DNA from: CAVVSQ01 sp963848825
GTDB lineage: Bacteria; Planctomycetota; Planctomycetia; Gemmatales; Gemmataceae
DNA: 64,000 bases
Direction of reading: 5' to 3'
Assembly (NCBI GenBank): GCA_963848825.1
Contig: CAWKFA010000017.1
Span: 434,001 to 498,000 of the forward strand
Of the stretch, positions 43,446-52,821 are shown piece by piece; the stretch's first letter is position 1; each line of letters opens with the position of its first letter. The notes under the pieces were generated by a model that did no database searches, was not told the origin of the DNA, and saw only the letters and a program-made list of their open reading frames with translations. Made by a program: the position numbers and the translations under genes.

Positions 43446-44708
43446 ATGACTGCGCCACTTGCCGCCAAAACCCCCGGCTTTTCCGAAGATATCGAGTTGC
43501 AGGGCCACATCATCGATTCTTTGCTGTTGCCGAAAGTGCTGGATGAGATCCTGACGCGCGGCGGCTCCTATGTCGTCAAGGACATTCGCGTCGGCCAACG
43601 GCAGGCCGACGCCAGCTACGCCCGCCTGGAGGTTCGCGCTCCCGACAGCCAACTCCTCGATGACATTCTCGCCGCCATCCACGATCATGGCGCGGTGCCG
43701 GTGGCTTCGCGAAACTCGGCTTTTGAAAAGGCCGACATGGAAGGAGCTTTTCCGGAAGGTTTTTACAGCACCACGAACTATCGCACGCAGGTGCGCCTGG
43801 CCGGTGAGTGGATCGAGGTGGAAGACCAGGAGATGGATTGCGGTATCTTGCTCGACCTGGAGAGCAAAAGCGCTCGCTGCATCCCAATGACGCATGTCCG
43901 CCTGGGCGACCCGATCGTGGTCGGGAGACAGGGCCTGCGCGTCTTGCCCGCCGACACCGCCGCGCGCCAGCATTTGTTTGAATTCATGGGCAGTTCCGTC
44001 TCCAGCGAGAAGCCCAAGGGAGTGACTGTTCGCGAGATCGCCGCCGCCATGCGGCGCACGCGCGCCGCGGGCGAAAAGATTCTCGCGGTGCTCGGCCCGG
44101 CTGTCGTACACACCGGCAGCGTCGAACATATCTGCGAGCTCATTCGCGGCGGTTACCTCCATGTCCTCTTCGCCGGCAATGCCCTGGCGACGCATGACAT
44201 CGAGCAGGCACTTTATGGCACCAGCCTGGGCGTCTCCCTTGAAAGAGGATTGCCCGCCGATGAAGGCCATGAACACCATTTACGAGGCATCAACACCATG
44301 CGCCGCGTGGGCGGCATCAAAAGCGCCGTTCAGAAGGGCATTCTCAAGAGCGGCATAATGTTCGAATGCATCCGCAAGGACATCCCCTTTGTGTTGGCGG
44401 GCAGCATCCGCGACGACGGCCCTTTGCCGGAGGTTATCACCGACGTCCTGGTTGCGCAGGACGCCATGCGCGAAGGCATTCGCGGCGTCGGTTTTTGCCT
44501 CATGATCGCCACCATGCTCCATAGCATCGCAGTCGGCAACCTTCTCCCCGCCTGGGTCAAGGTCGCCTGTGTCGACATCAATCCGGCTACCGTGACCAAG
44601 CTCGCGGACCGCGGCAGCCATCAAACCATCAGCATTGTGACCGACGCCGAGCCATTCCTCAGGTCCCTTATGCATGAATTGAAGGTGCAGGAAGCTGCTC
44701 AGCCCTGA
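43446..44708 (+). CDS. LOR/SDH conserved-domain protein (TIGR00300-type)
   Basis: 420 residues from ATG 43446, preceded by GGTGGA; an upstream ATG at 43386 would add a hydrophobic stretch without support. EDIELQGHIIDSLLLPKVLD starts the LOR/SDH N-terminal domain. MTHVRLGDPIVVG, VHTGSVEHICELIRGGYLHV and GNALATHDIEQALYGTSLG are characteristic of the TIGR00300 family, and LPAWVKVACVDINPATVTKL closes it. Family members relate to arginine/ornithine metabolism (ArgZ-type dihydrolase or ornithine-cyclising enzymes). Near an ornithine-cyclodeaminase family gene at 46082, which fits. Confidence 0.85.
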   Translation: MTAPLAAKTPGFSEDIELQGHIIDSLLLPKVLDEILTRGGSYVVKDIRVGQRQADASYARLEVRAPDSQLLDDILAAIHDHGAVPVASRNSAFEKADMEGAFPEGFYSTTNYRTQVRLAGEWIEVEDQEMDCGILLDLESKSARCIPMTHVRLGDPIVVGRQGLRVLPADTAARQHLFEFMGSSVSSEKPKGVTVREIAAAMRRTRAAGEKILAVLGPAVVHTGSVEHICELIRGGYLHVLFAGNALATHDIEQALYGTSLGVSLERGLPADEGHEHHLRGINTMRRVGGIKSAVQKGILKSGIMFECIRKDIPFVLAGSIRDDGPLPEVITDVLVAQDAMREGIRGVGFCLMIATMLHSIAVGNLLPAWVKVACVDINPATVTKLADRGSHQTISIVTDAEPFLRSLMHELKVQEAAQP

Positions 44709-44845
44709 TTGGCTAGTTCCCTAACTTCTCTCGAGTCAGTCCGACCATCCTGACACCATTTTTTGGCTGCCTGCACGAAAAGGTCGCCATACAATACCCG
44801 GAACGTAGAGAGATCGAGGTCCAGTCCCCGTTTTTAGGGTTTGTT

Positions 44846-46036
44846 ATGCTCCCAATTTCCAAAATGGCCGCGGCGGTTCAACCCTCGGCGACCCTGGCCG
44901 CCGGTGCCAAGGCCCGTCAACTCAGGGCGGAAGGCAAGACGATTTTCGACTTTAGCCTGGGCGAGCCGGATTTTAAAACGCCGCCGCATATTTGCCAGGC
45001 CGCGTACCAGGCCATGCAAGACGGCCACACGCATTACACGCCGGCCACGGGAATTCCCGAGCTGCGCAAGGCCATCGCCACTTACTACAAGAAAACCTAC
45101 GCCCTGGAAGTCAGCCCCGAGCAGGTCATCGTCTCCAATGGCGCCAAACATTCGCTGCATAATACGCTGGCGTCCATGGTCGGCCCCGGCGATGAAGTCA
45201 TCATTCCAACCCCCTACTGGGTCAGCTATAGCGACCTGGTGCAAATGACTGGCGCCAGCTATGTCCTGGTGCCCACCACCGAAGCGAATGGCTTCAAAAT
45301 GTCGCCGGCGCAGCTCAAGTCGGCGATCACGCCGCGGTCACGCCTGGTCATGCTGAATTCGCCGAGCAATCCGACTGGCTGCGTTTACACGCGCCGCGAG
45401 CTTGAAGCCCTTGCGGACGTCGTCATGCAATCGGAGCTGGCCGTCATTAGTGATGAGATTTACGAAAAACTGGTGTTCGGCGAGGCGAAAGCGACCTGTT
45501 TTGCCACCTTACGGCCCGGCCTGGCCGAGCGCACGGTGACCATCAGCGGCGTAAGCAAAAGTTATGCGATGACCGGCTGGCGGATGGGCTGGGCCGTGGG
45601 CCCGCTCAACGTCGTCAAGGCGATGGGCAACGTGCAAAGCCAGGAGACCAGCAATCCCTGCAGCATCAGTCAATATGCCACCATCGCCGCCCTTGAAGGC
45701 GAGCAGCAATGTGTCGAGAACATGCGCCGTGAATTCGAGGCGCGGCGCGACCTGGTCTGCCGAAGGCTCAGCGAACTCCCCGGCATCAAGTGTCCAGTTC
45801 CGGATGGCGCCTTTTACGCATTTTTTAACGTCTCCGCGCATTTTGGCCGCACGCTAGGCGGCAAGAAGGTAACGGACTCCACGAGCTTTTGCGCGGCGGC
45901 GCTGGAGTCGGCGTTTGTCAACCTGGTGCAAGGCTCGGCTTTCGGTTGCGAAGGTTACGTGCGGTTATCCTTCGCGACCAGCCGCGAACAAATCAATGCC
46001 GGCGTCGACCGCCTGGCGTCCTTTTTGCAAGTGTGA
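44846..46036 (+). CDS. class I/II PLP aminotransferase (aspartate aminotransferase type)
   Basis: 396 residues, intact. FSLGEPDFKTPPHICQAA, HYTPATGIPELRKAIATYY and IVSNGAKHSLHNTLASM are fold-type I landmarks. LNSPSNPTGCVYTRREL carries the cofactor Asn, VISDEIYEKL the Asp/Tyr pair, and TISGVSKSYAMTGWRMGW the Schiff-base Lys. Typical of the thermophilic-type (group Ib) aspartate or broad-specificity aminotransferases. The gap from 44709 contains no gene. Upstream of the ornithine-cyclodeaminase family enzyme, same strand, 45-base gap. Confidence 0.93.
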   Translation: MLPISKMAAAVQPSATLAAGAKARQLRAEGKTIFDFSLGEPDFKTPPHICQAAYQAMQDGHTHYTPATGIPELRKAIATYYKKTYALEVSPEQVIVSNGAKHSLHNTLASMVGPGDEVIIPTPYWVSYSDLVQMTGASYVLVPTTEANGFKMSPAQLKSAITPRSRLVMLNSPSNPTGCVYTRRELEALADVVMQSELAVISDEIYEKLVFGEAKATCFATLRPGLAERTVTISGVSKSYAMTGWRMGWAVGPLNVVKAMGNVQSQETSNPCSISQYATIAALEGEQQCVENMRREFEARRDLVCRRLSELPGIKCPVPDGAFYAFFNVSAHFGRTLGGKKVTDSTSFCAAALESAFVNLVQGSAFGCEGYVRLSFATSREQINAGVDRLASFLQV

Positions 46037-46081
46037 TTTTTTTAATCGACGATCCGCGACTCAACATTCCGAGGTGCTGCC

Positions 46082-47038
46082 ATGTCTGTACTGATCCTGC
46101 GTGAGGACGACGTGCGCCGCCTGTTGACGATGGACATGGCCCTCGAGGCGGTCGAACAGGTACTTCGAAAACAGGCCCTTGAGGAAGCCCACAATATTCC
46201 CCGCGCCCGTTCCCAGACGGATCATGCCATGCTCCACGTGATGTCCGGGGCGGCCAAGACCCTGAGCATCATGGGCTACAAAGCCTACAGCACCACGCGC
46301 AAGGGCGCCGAATTTCACGTCGGCCTCTACGACGGCAAGAGCGGCGCCTTGCTGGCGCTTATTCAGGCTGATTATCTCGGCCAGGTGCGCACCGGCGCCG
46401 CCAGCGGCGTCGCCACTCAGTACATGGCCCGGCACGACGCGCAAGAGGTCGGCCTCTTCGGCACCGGCAAACAGGCCCGCACCCAGTTGCTCGCTGTTTG
46501 CAAGGTCCGCAAGATCAGCCATGTCCATGTTTATAGCCCCAACGAAGAGCGGCGCCGCCAATTCGCCCACGACATGCGCGAACAGTGCCAGTGCGACATC
46601 GACCCCGTGCCCCGCCCGGAGCTCGCCGCCCAGGACAAGGACATCGTCATCACCGCGACGAGCAGCCGTGAGCCGGTTCTCTCCGGCAACTGGCTCGCCG
46701 AGGGGACCCACATGAACGTCATCGGCTCCAACTTCCTGGGCAAGGCGGAGGTGGACGCCGTGGCCGTGCGGCGCTGTGAATCGATCGTCGTGGATAGCAA
46801 AGACCAGGCGCGCATCGAAGCGGGCGATTTCGTGCAGGCGCTTGAGGAAGGCTCCATCCACTGGGCCGACGTCCACGAACTGGGTCAGGTCATCGTCGGC
46901 CGCTTCACCGGCCGGGCCCACCCCGAGCACGTGACCATGTTCAAATCCCTTGGTATCGCCCTCGAAGACATCGCTGTCGCCGCCAAGGTCTACCTCAAAG
47001 CCATCGAATTAGGCGCCGGCAAGACGGTTGACTGGTGA
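46082..47038 (+). CDS. ornithine cyclodeaminase / mu-crystallin family protein
   Basis: 318 residues, intact. LREDDVRRLLTMDMALEAVE starts the family fold. LGQVRTGAASGVATQYMA carries the substrate/cofactor Arg region. VGLFGTGKQARTQLLAV is the NAD Rossmann motif, GTHMNVIGSNFLGKAEVD follows, and VHELGQVIVG is near the end. Members include ornithine cyclodeaminase and alanine dehydrogenase; the exact substrate is undetermined. It is distinct from the SbnB-type paralogue at 58686. The preceding aminotransferase and LOR/SDH protein suggest an amino-acid catabolism cluster. Confidence 0.9.
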   Translation: MSVLILREDDVRRLLTMDMALEAVEQVLRKQALEEAHNIPRARSQTDHAMLHVMSGAAKTLSIMGYKAYSTTRKGAEFHVGLYDGKSGALLALIQADYLGQVRTGAASGVATQYMARHDAQEVGLFGTGKQARTQLLAVCKVRKISHVHVYSPNEERRRQFAHDMREQCQCDIDPVPRPELAAQDKDIVITATSSREPVLSGNWLAEGTHMNVIGSNFLGKAEVDAVAVRRCESIVVDSKDQARIEAGDFVQALEEGSIHWADVHELGQVIVGRFTGRAHPEHVTMFKSLGIALEDIAVAAKVYLKAIELGAGKTVDW

Positions 47039-47135
47039 ACGGGAGGGCGTAGGCCAGAAAAAAGCAACTGTTCGGCAGTCTTTTCCGCGCCTCCCCTTGT
47101 TCCTCGGCCAATCTTTCCCGATAATTGAAGAATCC

Positions 47136-47208
<73 letters not shown>

Positions 47209-47832
47209 CTTGGCAATTAATGAGTTGCGTCAAATTCGCCTGACCCTTTGACCATCGTGGTCAGCGATGACTCCCCGAGGAGCGGTAATTCCTTGCGGGC
47301 CCAGAGTCTTCCCTGGCGGTGACGTCACTGGAGGTTCTCTCATGGCGACGTTTCCCAAACCCTATTTCTACTCCCAGCGCGGTATACTTGTGCCTGCATC
47401 TCCACGGTAAACAAAAGCACCCTCCCACAGCAGTTCGCTGAGCCCAGCCGCGTCTCGCCGGGCCGCTCAATTCCTCGTCCCATTACCAAAAATTGCCCCA
47501 GGCAGGGAGTTTCAACCGCAGAAATGAAAATCCGTACGACTTATGTACGAGAAACCATTGAAAAGCGCTAAAATCATGGAAAGGCCATCGCTGGCCGAGG
47601 CAATATTTTCCGCCGTAAATCCTTGTAAAACTAATCTCGTATCCCGATCATGATCAAAAGAAAACTATGGCCTCTGAAGCCAAAGGTTACTGGTTCGACT
47701 CCAGTCGGGGATAATGACTTACGTCTATGGTCGGTTCGTGCCCCTCGCCCTTGTTGAGTTGTCCATCGGCTCATATTTTGACAACTGCCGCTTCCTCGTT
47801 CGCCCGTTTGCGATCAACTCGAGGGATCCACC
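47209..47832. other. intergenic region, no gene apart from tRNA-like sequence
   Basis: About 620 bases with no coding-looking frame. The only structured element I see is the tRNA-like segment at 47640-47713. The composition becomes more AT-rich around 47510-47670, unlike the flanking genes, which would fit a junction between core and accessory DNA. Confidence 0.4.
47640..47713 (+). other. degenerate tRNA or tRNA 3' half (Gln CTG-like), possible attachment-site relic
   Basis: The 3' part is tRNA-like: an anticodon arm TGGC-CTCTGAA-GCCA (anticodon CTG), a five-base variable region, a perfect T arm ACTGG-TTCGACT-CCAGT, then CGGGGAT. The 5' part starts ATCCCGA, which would pair fully with CGGGGAT if one C were missing from the read. 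The intervening D region (rich in A) has no D stem or GG. Either a tRNA-Gln with sequence errors, a decayed gene, or the tRNA 3' end used as an integration site for the island to the right. Confidence 0.35.
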
Positions 47833-49175
47833 ATGGCAGTCGATGCCGCGCTCGTCGCCAACATCAAGCAAATCAAGACGACGCCCATGTCGTTCGTCTT
47901 CGTTGCCAAAGGGAACGAAGGCAAACTGATCCTGGACAAAAAAAAGATCAGCAACAAGGTCGCCGATGACGCCAAGAAAAACTGCGGCGGCGGCAATATC
48001 GTGCGGGGGCGCTGCAAATTCGAAAACGGTCTGTTGGTTTTCGAAGTTGGTATGGAGGTTTCACCCTCGCTGCCCGCGCTGACCAAGAAGATTATCAAGC
48101 AAGATGCGGCGATGACGTACGACGTGGAGTATCGGTTCGCCGCGGACCTCGCGGCCGAAGAGGGTGGCGGCGCAGCACCAGTCCCCGGCGCACCCCCTGT
48201 GCCACCGGCGGCCGCGGCGGCTGAATCGGCGGCAGCGCCTGCGGCGCAACCTGGGGCAGCGGCGCCGGCCGTTGCTCAAGCGGCGCGGCGCCGGGCGCCG
48301 AGGTGATGAAACGGCTCAACGCCATGGGGGCCGACATCAAGGCAGCTCTCGTGGGCACGAACAAGGTGGAGGTGCAAAAACTTTTCGTCAAGGTGAACGG
48401 GCAGATCAAGGCCAAGGAATTCGCCGCGGCCAACGCCACTCTTGACGTCCTTGAACCGCTCGTCGCCAAAACGGGCGCTGCTGCCGCGGCCCCCGCACCC
48501 GCTCCGGCGGCGCCGCCAGTGGCCGCACCATCCCCGTCGCCTACCAATGACGTGGCGCTGGCAGCGGAATGGGAACGCCGTGTGATCGCACTCGAGCCGC
48601 GGATTCTCGAAGCCCATAAGACCCGGGCGGGCGAGGCCAAGTGGCTGAATCTGTTCATGAGCGCGCAGGACCTGGGCAGCGATGGTCAATATGCGAAGTC
48701 GATGACCATCCTGGACAAGCTCGAAGGGTTGCTGAAGGCGACGCCTGCTGCCGGTGCTGCCGGCGCGTCGGCTGAACTCTCTGTCGTCAAGCTCGGCAAG
48801 GCGCGCCTGGAATGGATCGACGTCCGCTTGAAGGCCATGAAGGAGCTTGAGCGCTTCAAGCAAATCTTGCAAGACGAGTACCAGGATGACCCCAAGCAGC
48901 AATCCGCCCTGGCGAACGCAATCCAACGATTGACGAAGACGGGCGCAGCTCTCAACCAGGAATTGGCCGACCAATTAGATCGGGTGCTGAATGCCGACAC
49001 GGCTCAACGTCCGCAGCAGCTGAACACAGCCAAGAGCGTCCTGGCGCGATTCGTGAACTTCCTCGAGTCCGATGAACTGATGTCGGTCATCGATGGGAAT
49101 GAATACGCTCCCGACATGCAAATCGCCGGGCCGCTCCGGCGCAAACTACAAGATATCGCGGCCGCATTAGCATAA
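47833..49175 (+). CDS. Ala/Pro-linker helical protein of unknown function (frameshifted)
   Basis: About 446 residues, joined near 48290 inside an Ala/Pro-rich linker. An N-terminal compact domain (VDAALVANIKQIKTTPMSFV, with EGKLILDKKKI) is separated by two Ala/Pro/Gly-rich linkers from helical domains: VMKRLNAMGADIKAALVGTN with FAAANATLDVLEPLV, and a C-terminal domain of about 200 residues rich in charged helices. It resembles multi-domain planctomycete and myxobacterial proteins carrying repeated units of this RL.AL...IKAAL kind, whose role is unknown to me. ATG 47833 follows GAGGGATCCACC. First gene of the accessory stretch. Confidence 0.6.
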
Positions 49176-49177
49176 CA

Positions 49178-49199
49178 GCCCGGTGAAAAAGGACCGGGC
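49178..49199. repeat. hairpin after 47833-49175 gene, related to the 59721 element
   Basis: GCCCGGT and ACCGGGC (7 bp) enclose GAAAAAGG directly after a stop codon. The context AACAGCCCGGTGAAAAAGG is nearly the same as AACAGCCCGTTGAAAAAGG at 59719-59737, which also starts right after a stop codon. So both appear to be copies of one palindromic element. There is no U tract, so it is not a classical terminator. Confidence 0.5.
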
Positions 49200-49235
49200 C
49201 GCCATTATTCCCCCTAAGCGGAAAGGCTTGATGCC

Positions 49236-51180
49236 ATGCCATGTTTAAGATGCGGTGAAGACAGTGGCTTTGGCGTGTACTGTTCAAAATGTGCACGCCT
49301 GGGCAAAGAGGTACTCGCCGAAGAGGAACGCGCCAAGGAGACACTCCCCAAAGTAAAACTCGCGCGACCGAAAAAAAGAGGCAAAGTGACAGACCTCTTT
49401 GGATTCAACGCGGCAGATAACGACCTTGTTGGCGCGGCCATGCCGAATGTAGCCATGCCGAATGTCGTAACGCCGGTGCAACAGCCCCAGCCCCAGCAAC
49501 GGTTGCCCCCGGTACGGCCTACAAAGTCAGTGCCGAATACGCTTCCAGATGGTCCGGTGAGTCCCACTCAATTGCTTCCTGACACGGACCCAGACCTCGA
49601 GAAGGCGCGCTGCAAGAGTGTATTTTCGTGGGCAAAGCCATTTAACGTGGAGGTCGCGCGGGCTCGGAAGAAATGGGCCGGAGCCAAGGCGCCCGATAAC
49701 ATCAAGAGTCCAGCCGATTTCTTCGATGGCCAGCATGACAAGGCGCGGCAAGACCTCTTCGCGATGATCCGGAAGATTCCCGAGCTCCCACCTTTTACGG
49801 ATCAGCAAATCCAGGAAGAGGTTCTGAAGTCCACGGCCGCATGGCAACGCGAAGCGTCTGCACTGGGGAAGAACGTGGGCGATCAGGACTATGACTGCCC
49901 GTTCGACAAAACATTATCTACCGCCGTGGGGTTTCCCAAGCTCACCGGGACGATTAACCCGTTCTTACCCCTGGAGGCGCGGCCCCTGCTGACAAAAAAT
50001 GAGGCATCGGCTGCTTCTATTTATTCCGACGATTGCTATGCAGTCCTTAATGATCTGAATCGCGCTCCGCAAGCGTATTTCGTTGATAGTAGGTCGGGTA
50101 GGGCTACCGTGGGGCGGAAGATCACTCTCACTGCGGAGGAGGCGGCAAAAATCGGGCCACCAAAGTACCCCATGAAGCTTTTGTCTGGGGCCGGCGATTA
50201 TATCCAACCACCGGGAGTCATATTAGGGTTTTCAAATTTGCCAGTGAAGATACCGCAAGACGCCGAGCTACGCAAAACCAAGCCGGGCGATCCTGATACC
50301 TGGCCAAAAGGATTCGCAGAAGTGTTCAAAGAGGTTGAGAGTGCCATCAACAAAACCAAGAAATTCGACCAACCCATGAAAATAACTGCGCGGTCTCTGG
50401 TTCAGCAAGACGTTTACCGTTGCCGTATGGTATGACGCCTGGCACAAGAAAAAGCTTGTTCCCCAGAATGGCTTCAATTCCTGTGCAACCACGGGTACTC
50501 CAGAGGATTTCGCGGGTACGGGCGAATTGATCATGGCCGTCAAGCAAGGTCTTGACCTGACCCCGTACTCCAAGACGCCCAATGAATGTGAATTGCTGCT
50601 TCAGCACGGCACCCTTTTGCTCGTTCGAAGAATCGATCCACCACAACCATCGGACAATCCGAACACCAAGTACAAAATCTATGTGGAGCAGATCTTGGTG
50701 AAGGAGGGCGCTAAAACGAAGTGGGCCAAGCTCGAGGAAGGGGAAAAATTCAGTAAGAAGAAGCACGAGCGGATGGACCAGCCGGAATTCGAGAAAATGA
50801 TGCAATGGAGCAGGGCGAAGGTATGGAGGGACGCTCAGCAGGAGGTGACAGAGGGCCTCGCTAAGCTCAGGGATGCCTACCCGTATACGGGCAAGCAGAA
50901 AGATGATATCCGAGCGGCTCACGACAAAAAAATGGAGCATTTTAATGAGGTCAAGAGTGATGATTTTGCGAAGCTGCTAGACAAGATTGACAACGAGGCT
51001 GACGACAAAGCACGCAAGACCCTTGTGGACGCTTCAGTGAAGAGTTGGCAGGAAATGATCGACCGGCTGAAAAGCCAGGATAAGTTTATCACGGAACTTG
51101 ACGCCAACCCGTTCGTCAAGGTTAGCATTCGTGGGACGATCAATAGGGCGGCCGAGCAACTGAATTTGCTCAAGTTCTGA
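49236..51180 (+). CDS. zinc-ribbon protein of unknown function (frameshifted)
   Basis: About 647 residues, joined near 50395, where SFSKTFTVAVWYDAWHKKK replaces the terminated frame. MPCLRCG...VYCSKCA provides two C-x2-C knuckles at residues 3-6 and 18-21, a zinc ribbon. A Pro/Gln linker (about 75-105) follows, then a domain of about 300 residues with SVFSWAKPFNVEVARARKKW, then a C-terminal charged helical domain (WSRAKVWRDAQQEV; KSDDFAKLLDKIDNE). FNSCATTGTPEDFAGTGELI suggests a conserved core. I do not recognise a family. It sits between another unknown and a zeta-type toxin, so a polymorphic-toxin or effector role is possible but unsupported by a known motif. Confidence 0.55.
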
Positions 51181-51303
51181 TCCGTGCCCACGCAGGGGCG
51201 CCCCGATGGGTTGGATGGACAAGGGAACGCAACGGACAGCTATGAGCGCCCCAAGGTGAGACACGCCGCCATCCGTACGGCAACGCCATGAAGGAGGATA
51301 AGC

Positions 51304-51561
51304 ATGTCGAACGAACCAAAAGACGAGAATGACGATTATGAACCTGCCGACCTGAGCACCCCGGCGCCGGCCGACGATGTGGAGCGGCGCCGGATTCGGG
51401 ATGAGGCAGAGGATCGTGAAGTGCGCCGCGAGATCCTGCTGGGGAAGCTCGCGAAAGCACAAAACCTCCTGGACGCTGCTGAAAAACAGGGAGATGCGGC
51501 GAAGGCCGCCGAGTTGAAGCAGAAAATCGCCGCCCTGGTCAACGAGCGAAAGGAGCTGTGA
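51304..51561 (+). CDS. small acidic coiled-coil protein, antitoxin candidate
   Basis: 85 residues, with a strong AAGGAGG box 5 bases before the ATG. An acidic disordered N-terminus (ENDDYEPADLSTPAPADD) is followed by a long helix (REILLGKLAKAQNLLDAAEK; AAELKQKIAALVNERKEL). Four bases separate its stop from the zeta-type kinase gene. Position and acidity fit an antitoxin or chaperone, but there is no recognisable epsilon-antitoxin sequence. Confidence 0.6.
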   Translation: MSNEPKDENDDYEPADLSTPAPADDVERRRIRDEAEDREVRREILLGKLAKAQNLLDAAEKQGDAAKAAELKQKIAALVNERKEL

Positions 51562-51565
51562 GCAA

Positions 51566-52504
51566 ATGCCCGACGAACTCCCCAAGGCAGAGCACGACAA
51601 GATCTTTAAGGAAAAGATCGTTCCTCAGCAGCTCGATCATATCCAACCCGTCAAAAAGGCCACCTTGTTCATGCTGGGCGGTCAGCCCGGGGCGGGCAAA
51701 ACGAAAGTGCGCGACGCGATCAAGGGCAGCGAGCAGGGTAAGGGCTCCCTGATCATCGATATCGATGAGCTGCGCACTTACCATCCGAAGTACCTGGAGT
51801 TCGTGGAGGAAGACCCCAACACAGCCGCTGGGAGAGTGCAAAAAGACGCGGGTGCCTGGGCCAGCGAGCTCAACACCGCAGCCCTGGAAAAGAAGGTTAA
51901 CATTATCTACGATGGAACACTTAGCAACTCGGGACCGGTGACGGCAATGGCCAAGGCCGCGCATGAGAGCGGTCACAAGATTGAAGTGCATGTCATCGCC
52001 ACTCCCCTGGAGATGAGTCAACAAGGCGTCCGTGGGCGCTACGAGAAGGCATTGAAAGCCTACAACGATAATCCGGAAGAAAGCGCGCCACCGCGGAATG
52101 TGCCGGAAAACATTCAAAAAGATGCTTACGACTTTATTCCATTAACGTTGGACGCCCTGTGCAGACAGAATTTGGTTTCGCGCATACGCGTTTCCAACCG
52201 AAACGGGGACGAGCTTGGCAATGTGATCGCAAAAAAAGGCAAACTTCCGGCGAGCGCCGCGAAAGCGACGACCGCCGCGCTGAGCAAGGAACGCGACCGG
52301 GACTGGACTGACGAGGAACTCGCCGCATATTACGTGAATGGGAAAGAGATTGAAGAATTGATGGAGGCCAGGTTAGGAGATCAGGACCAGGAGCTGGCGA
52401 ATGTGAAGCAAAAGCATGCTCAGAAAATTGACCAAAATGCGCTTCGTAAGGTGCAGGATAGCTGGATCCAGCGCAATTTGGGAGTTACGGTCTCAGCCGT
52501 CTGA
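51566..52504 (+). CDS. zeta-toxin family kinase
   Basis: 312 residues. FMLGGQPGAGKTKVRDAI (Walker A 38-46, Lys45) is followed by LIIDIDELRTYHPKYLEF, the zeta-toxin substrate-binding D-E-x-R-x-x-H-P motif, then GAWASELNTAALEKKVNIIY, DGTLSN and a C-terminal helical half to residue 312 that is longer than minimal zeta. Known members phosphorylate UDP-GlcNAc and block cell-wall precursor synthesis. Planctomycetes have thin peptidoglycan, so the target is plausible. Flanked by two small acidic genes; either could be the antidote. Confidence 0.85.
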   Translation: MPDELPKAEHDKIFKEKIVPQQLDHIQPVKKATLFMLGGQPGAGKTKVRDAIKGSEQGKGSLIIDIDELRTYHPKYLEFVEEDPNTAAGRVQKDAGAWASELNTAALEKKVNIIYDGTLSNSGPVTAMAKAAHESGHKIEVHVIATPLEMSQQGVRGRYEKALKAYNDNPEESAPPRNVPENIQKDAYDFIPLTLDALCRQNLVSRIRVSNRNGDELGNVIAKKGKLPASAAKATTAALSKERDRDWTDEELAAYYVNGKEIEELMEARLGDQDQELANVKQKHAQKIDQNALRKVQDSWIQRNLGVTVSAV

Positions 52505-52590
52505 AGTGACCCAAGCCAACGTCGCGCGTCGGTGATCGGTCAATAGCCCGGGCAGATTTGCAAACCCTTTAACAAAAAGGAGGGAGCGGC

Positions 52591-52821
52591 ATGGCATCAC
52601 CTAAAGAGAACCCGCAAACCCCTGGCGGACCGAGCCAGGAGCAGGATAAGAGCGATCACGACACGAAGGTCACTGAAGCGCGGCTGACCAGCCCCATGGG
52701 ATGTGGTGAGCCAATCGAATTCGATCCGGACATGTACGAGGCGCCGCTTTCAGACGAGGAGTTCGATGAATTGACACGCGAAGGCGGTGAATCCGGCGGG
52801 CCGAAACCTAAGGGTGGCTGA
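52591..52821 (+). CDS. small acidic protein downstream of zeta kinase
   Basis: 76 residues with AAAAAGGAGG before the ATG. Highly acidic and polar, Pro/Gly-rich, probably disordered: EFDPDMYEAPLSDEEFDEL, ending GGPKPKGG. It contains one Cys near MGCGEP. No known family. Co-transcribed with the kinase gene (86-base gap); possible second antitoxin or a substrate-binding partner. Confidence 0.55.
   Translation: MASPKENPQTPGGPSQEQDKSDHDTKVTEARLTSPMGCGEPIEFDPDMYEAPLSDEEFDELTREGGESGGPKPKGG

Noticed and set aside
47261..47470. 69-codon minus-strand frame after tRNA-Lys
   Set aside because: No ribosome-binding site, Arg/Ser-rich random-looking sequence.
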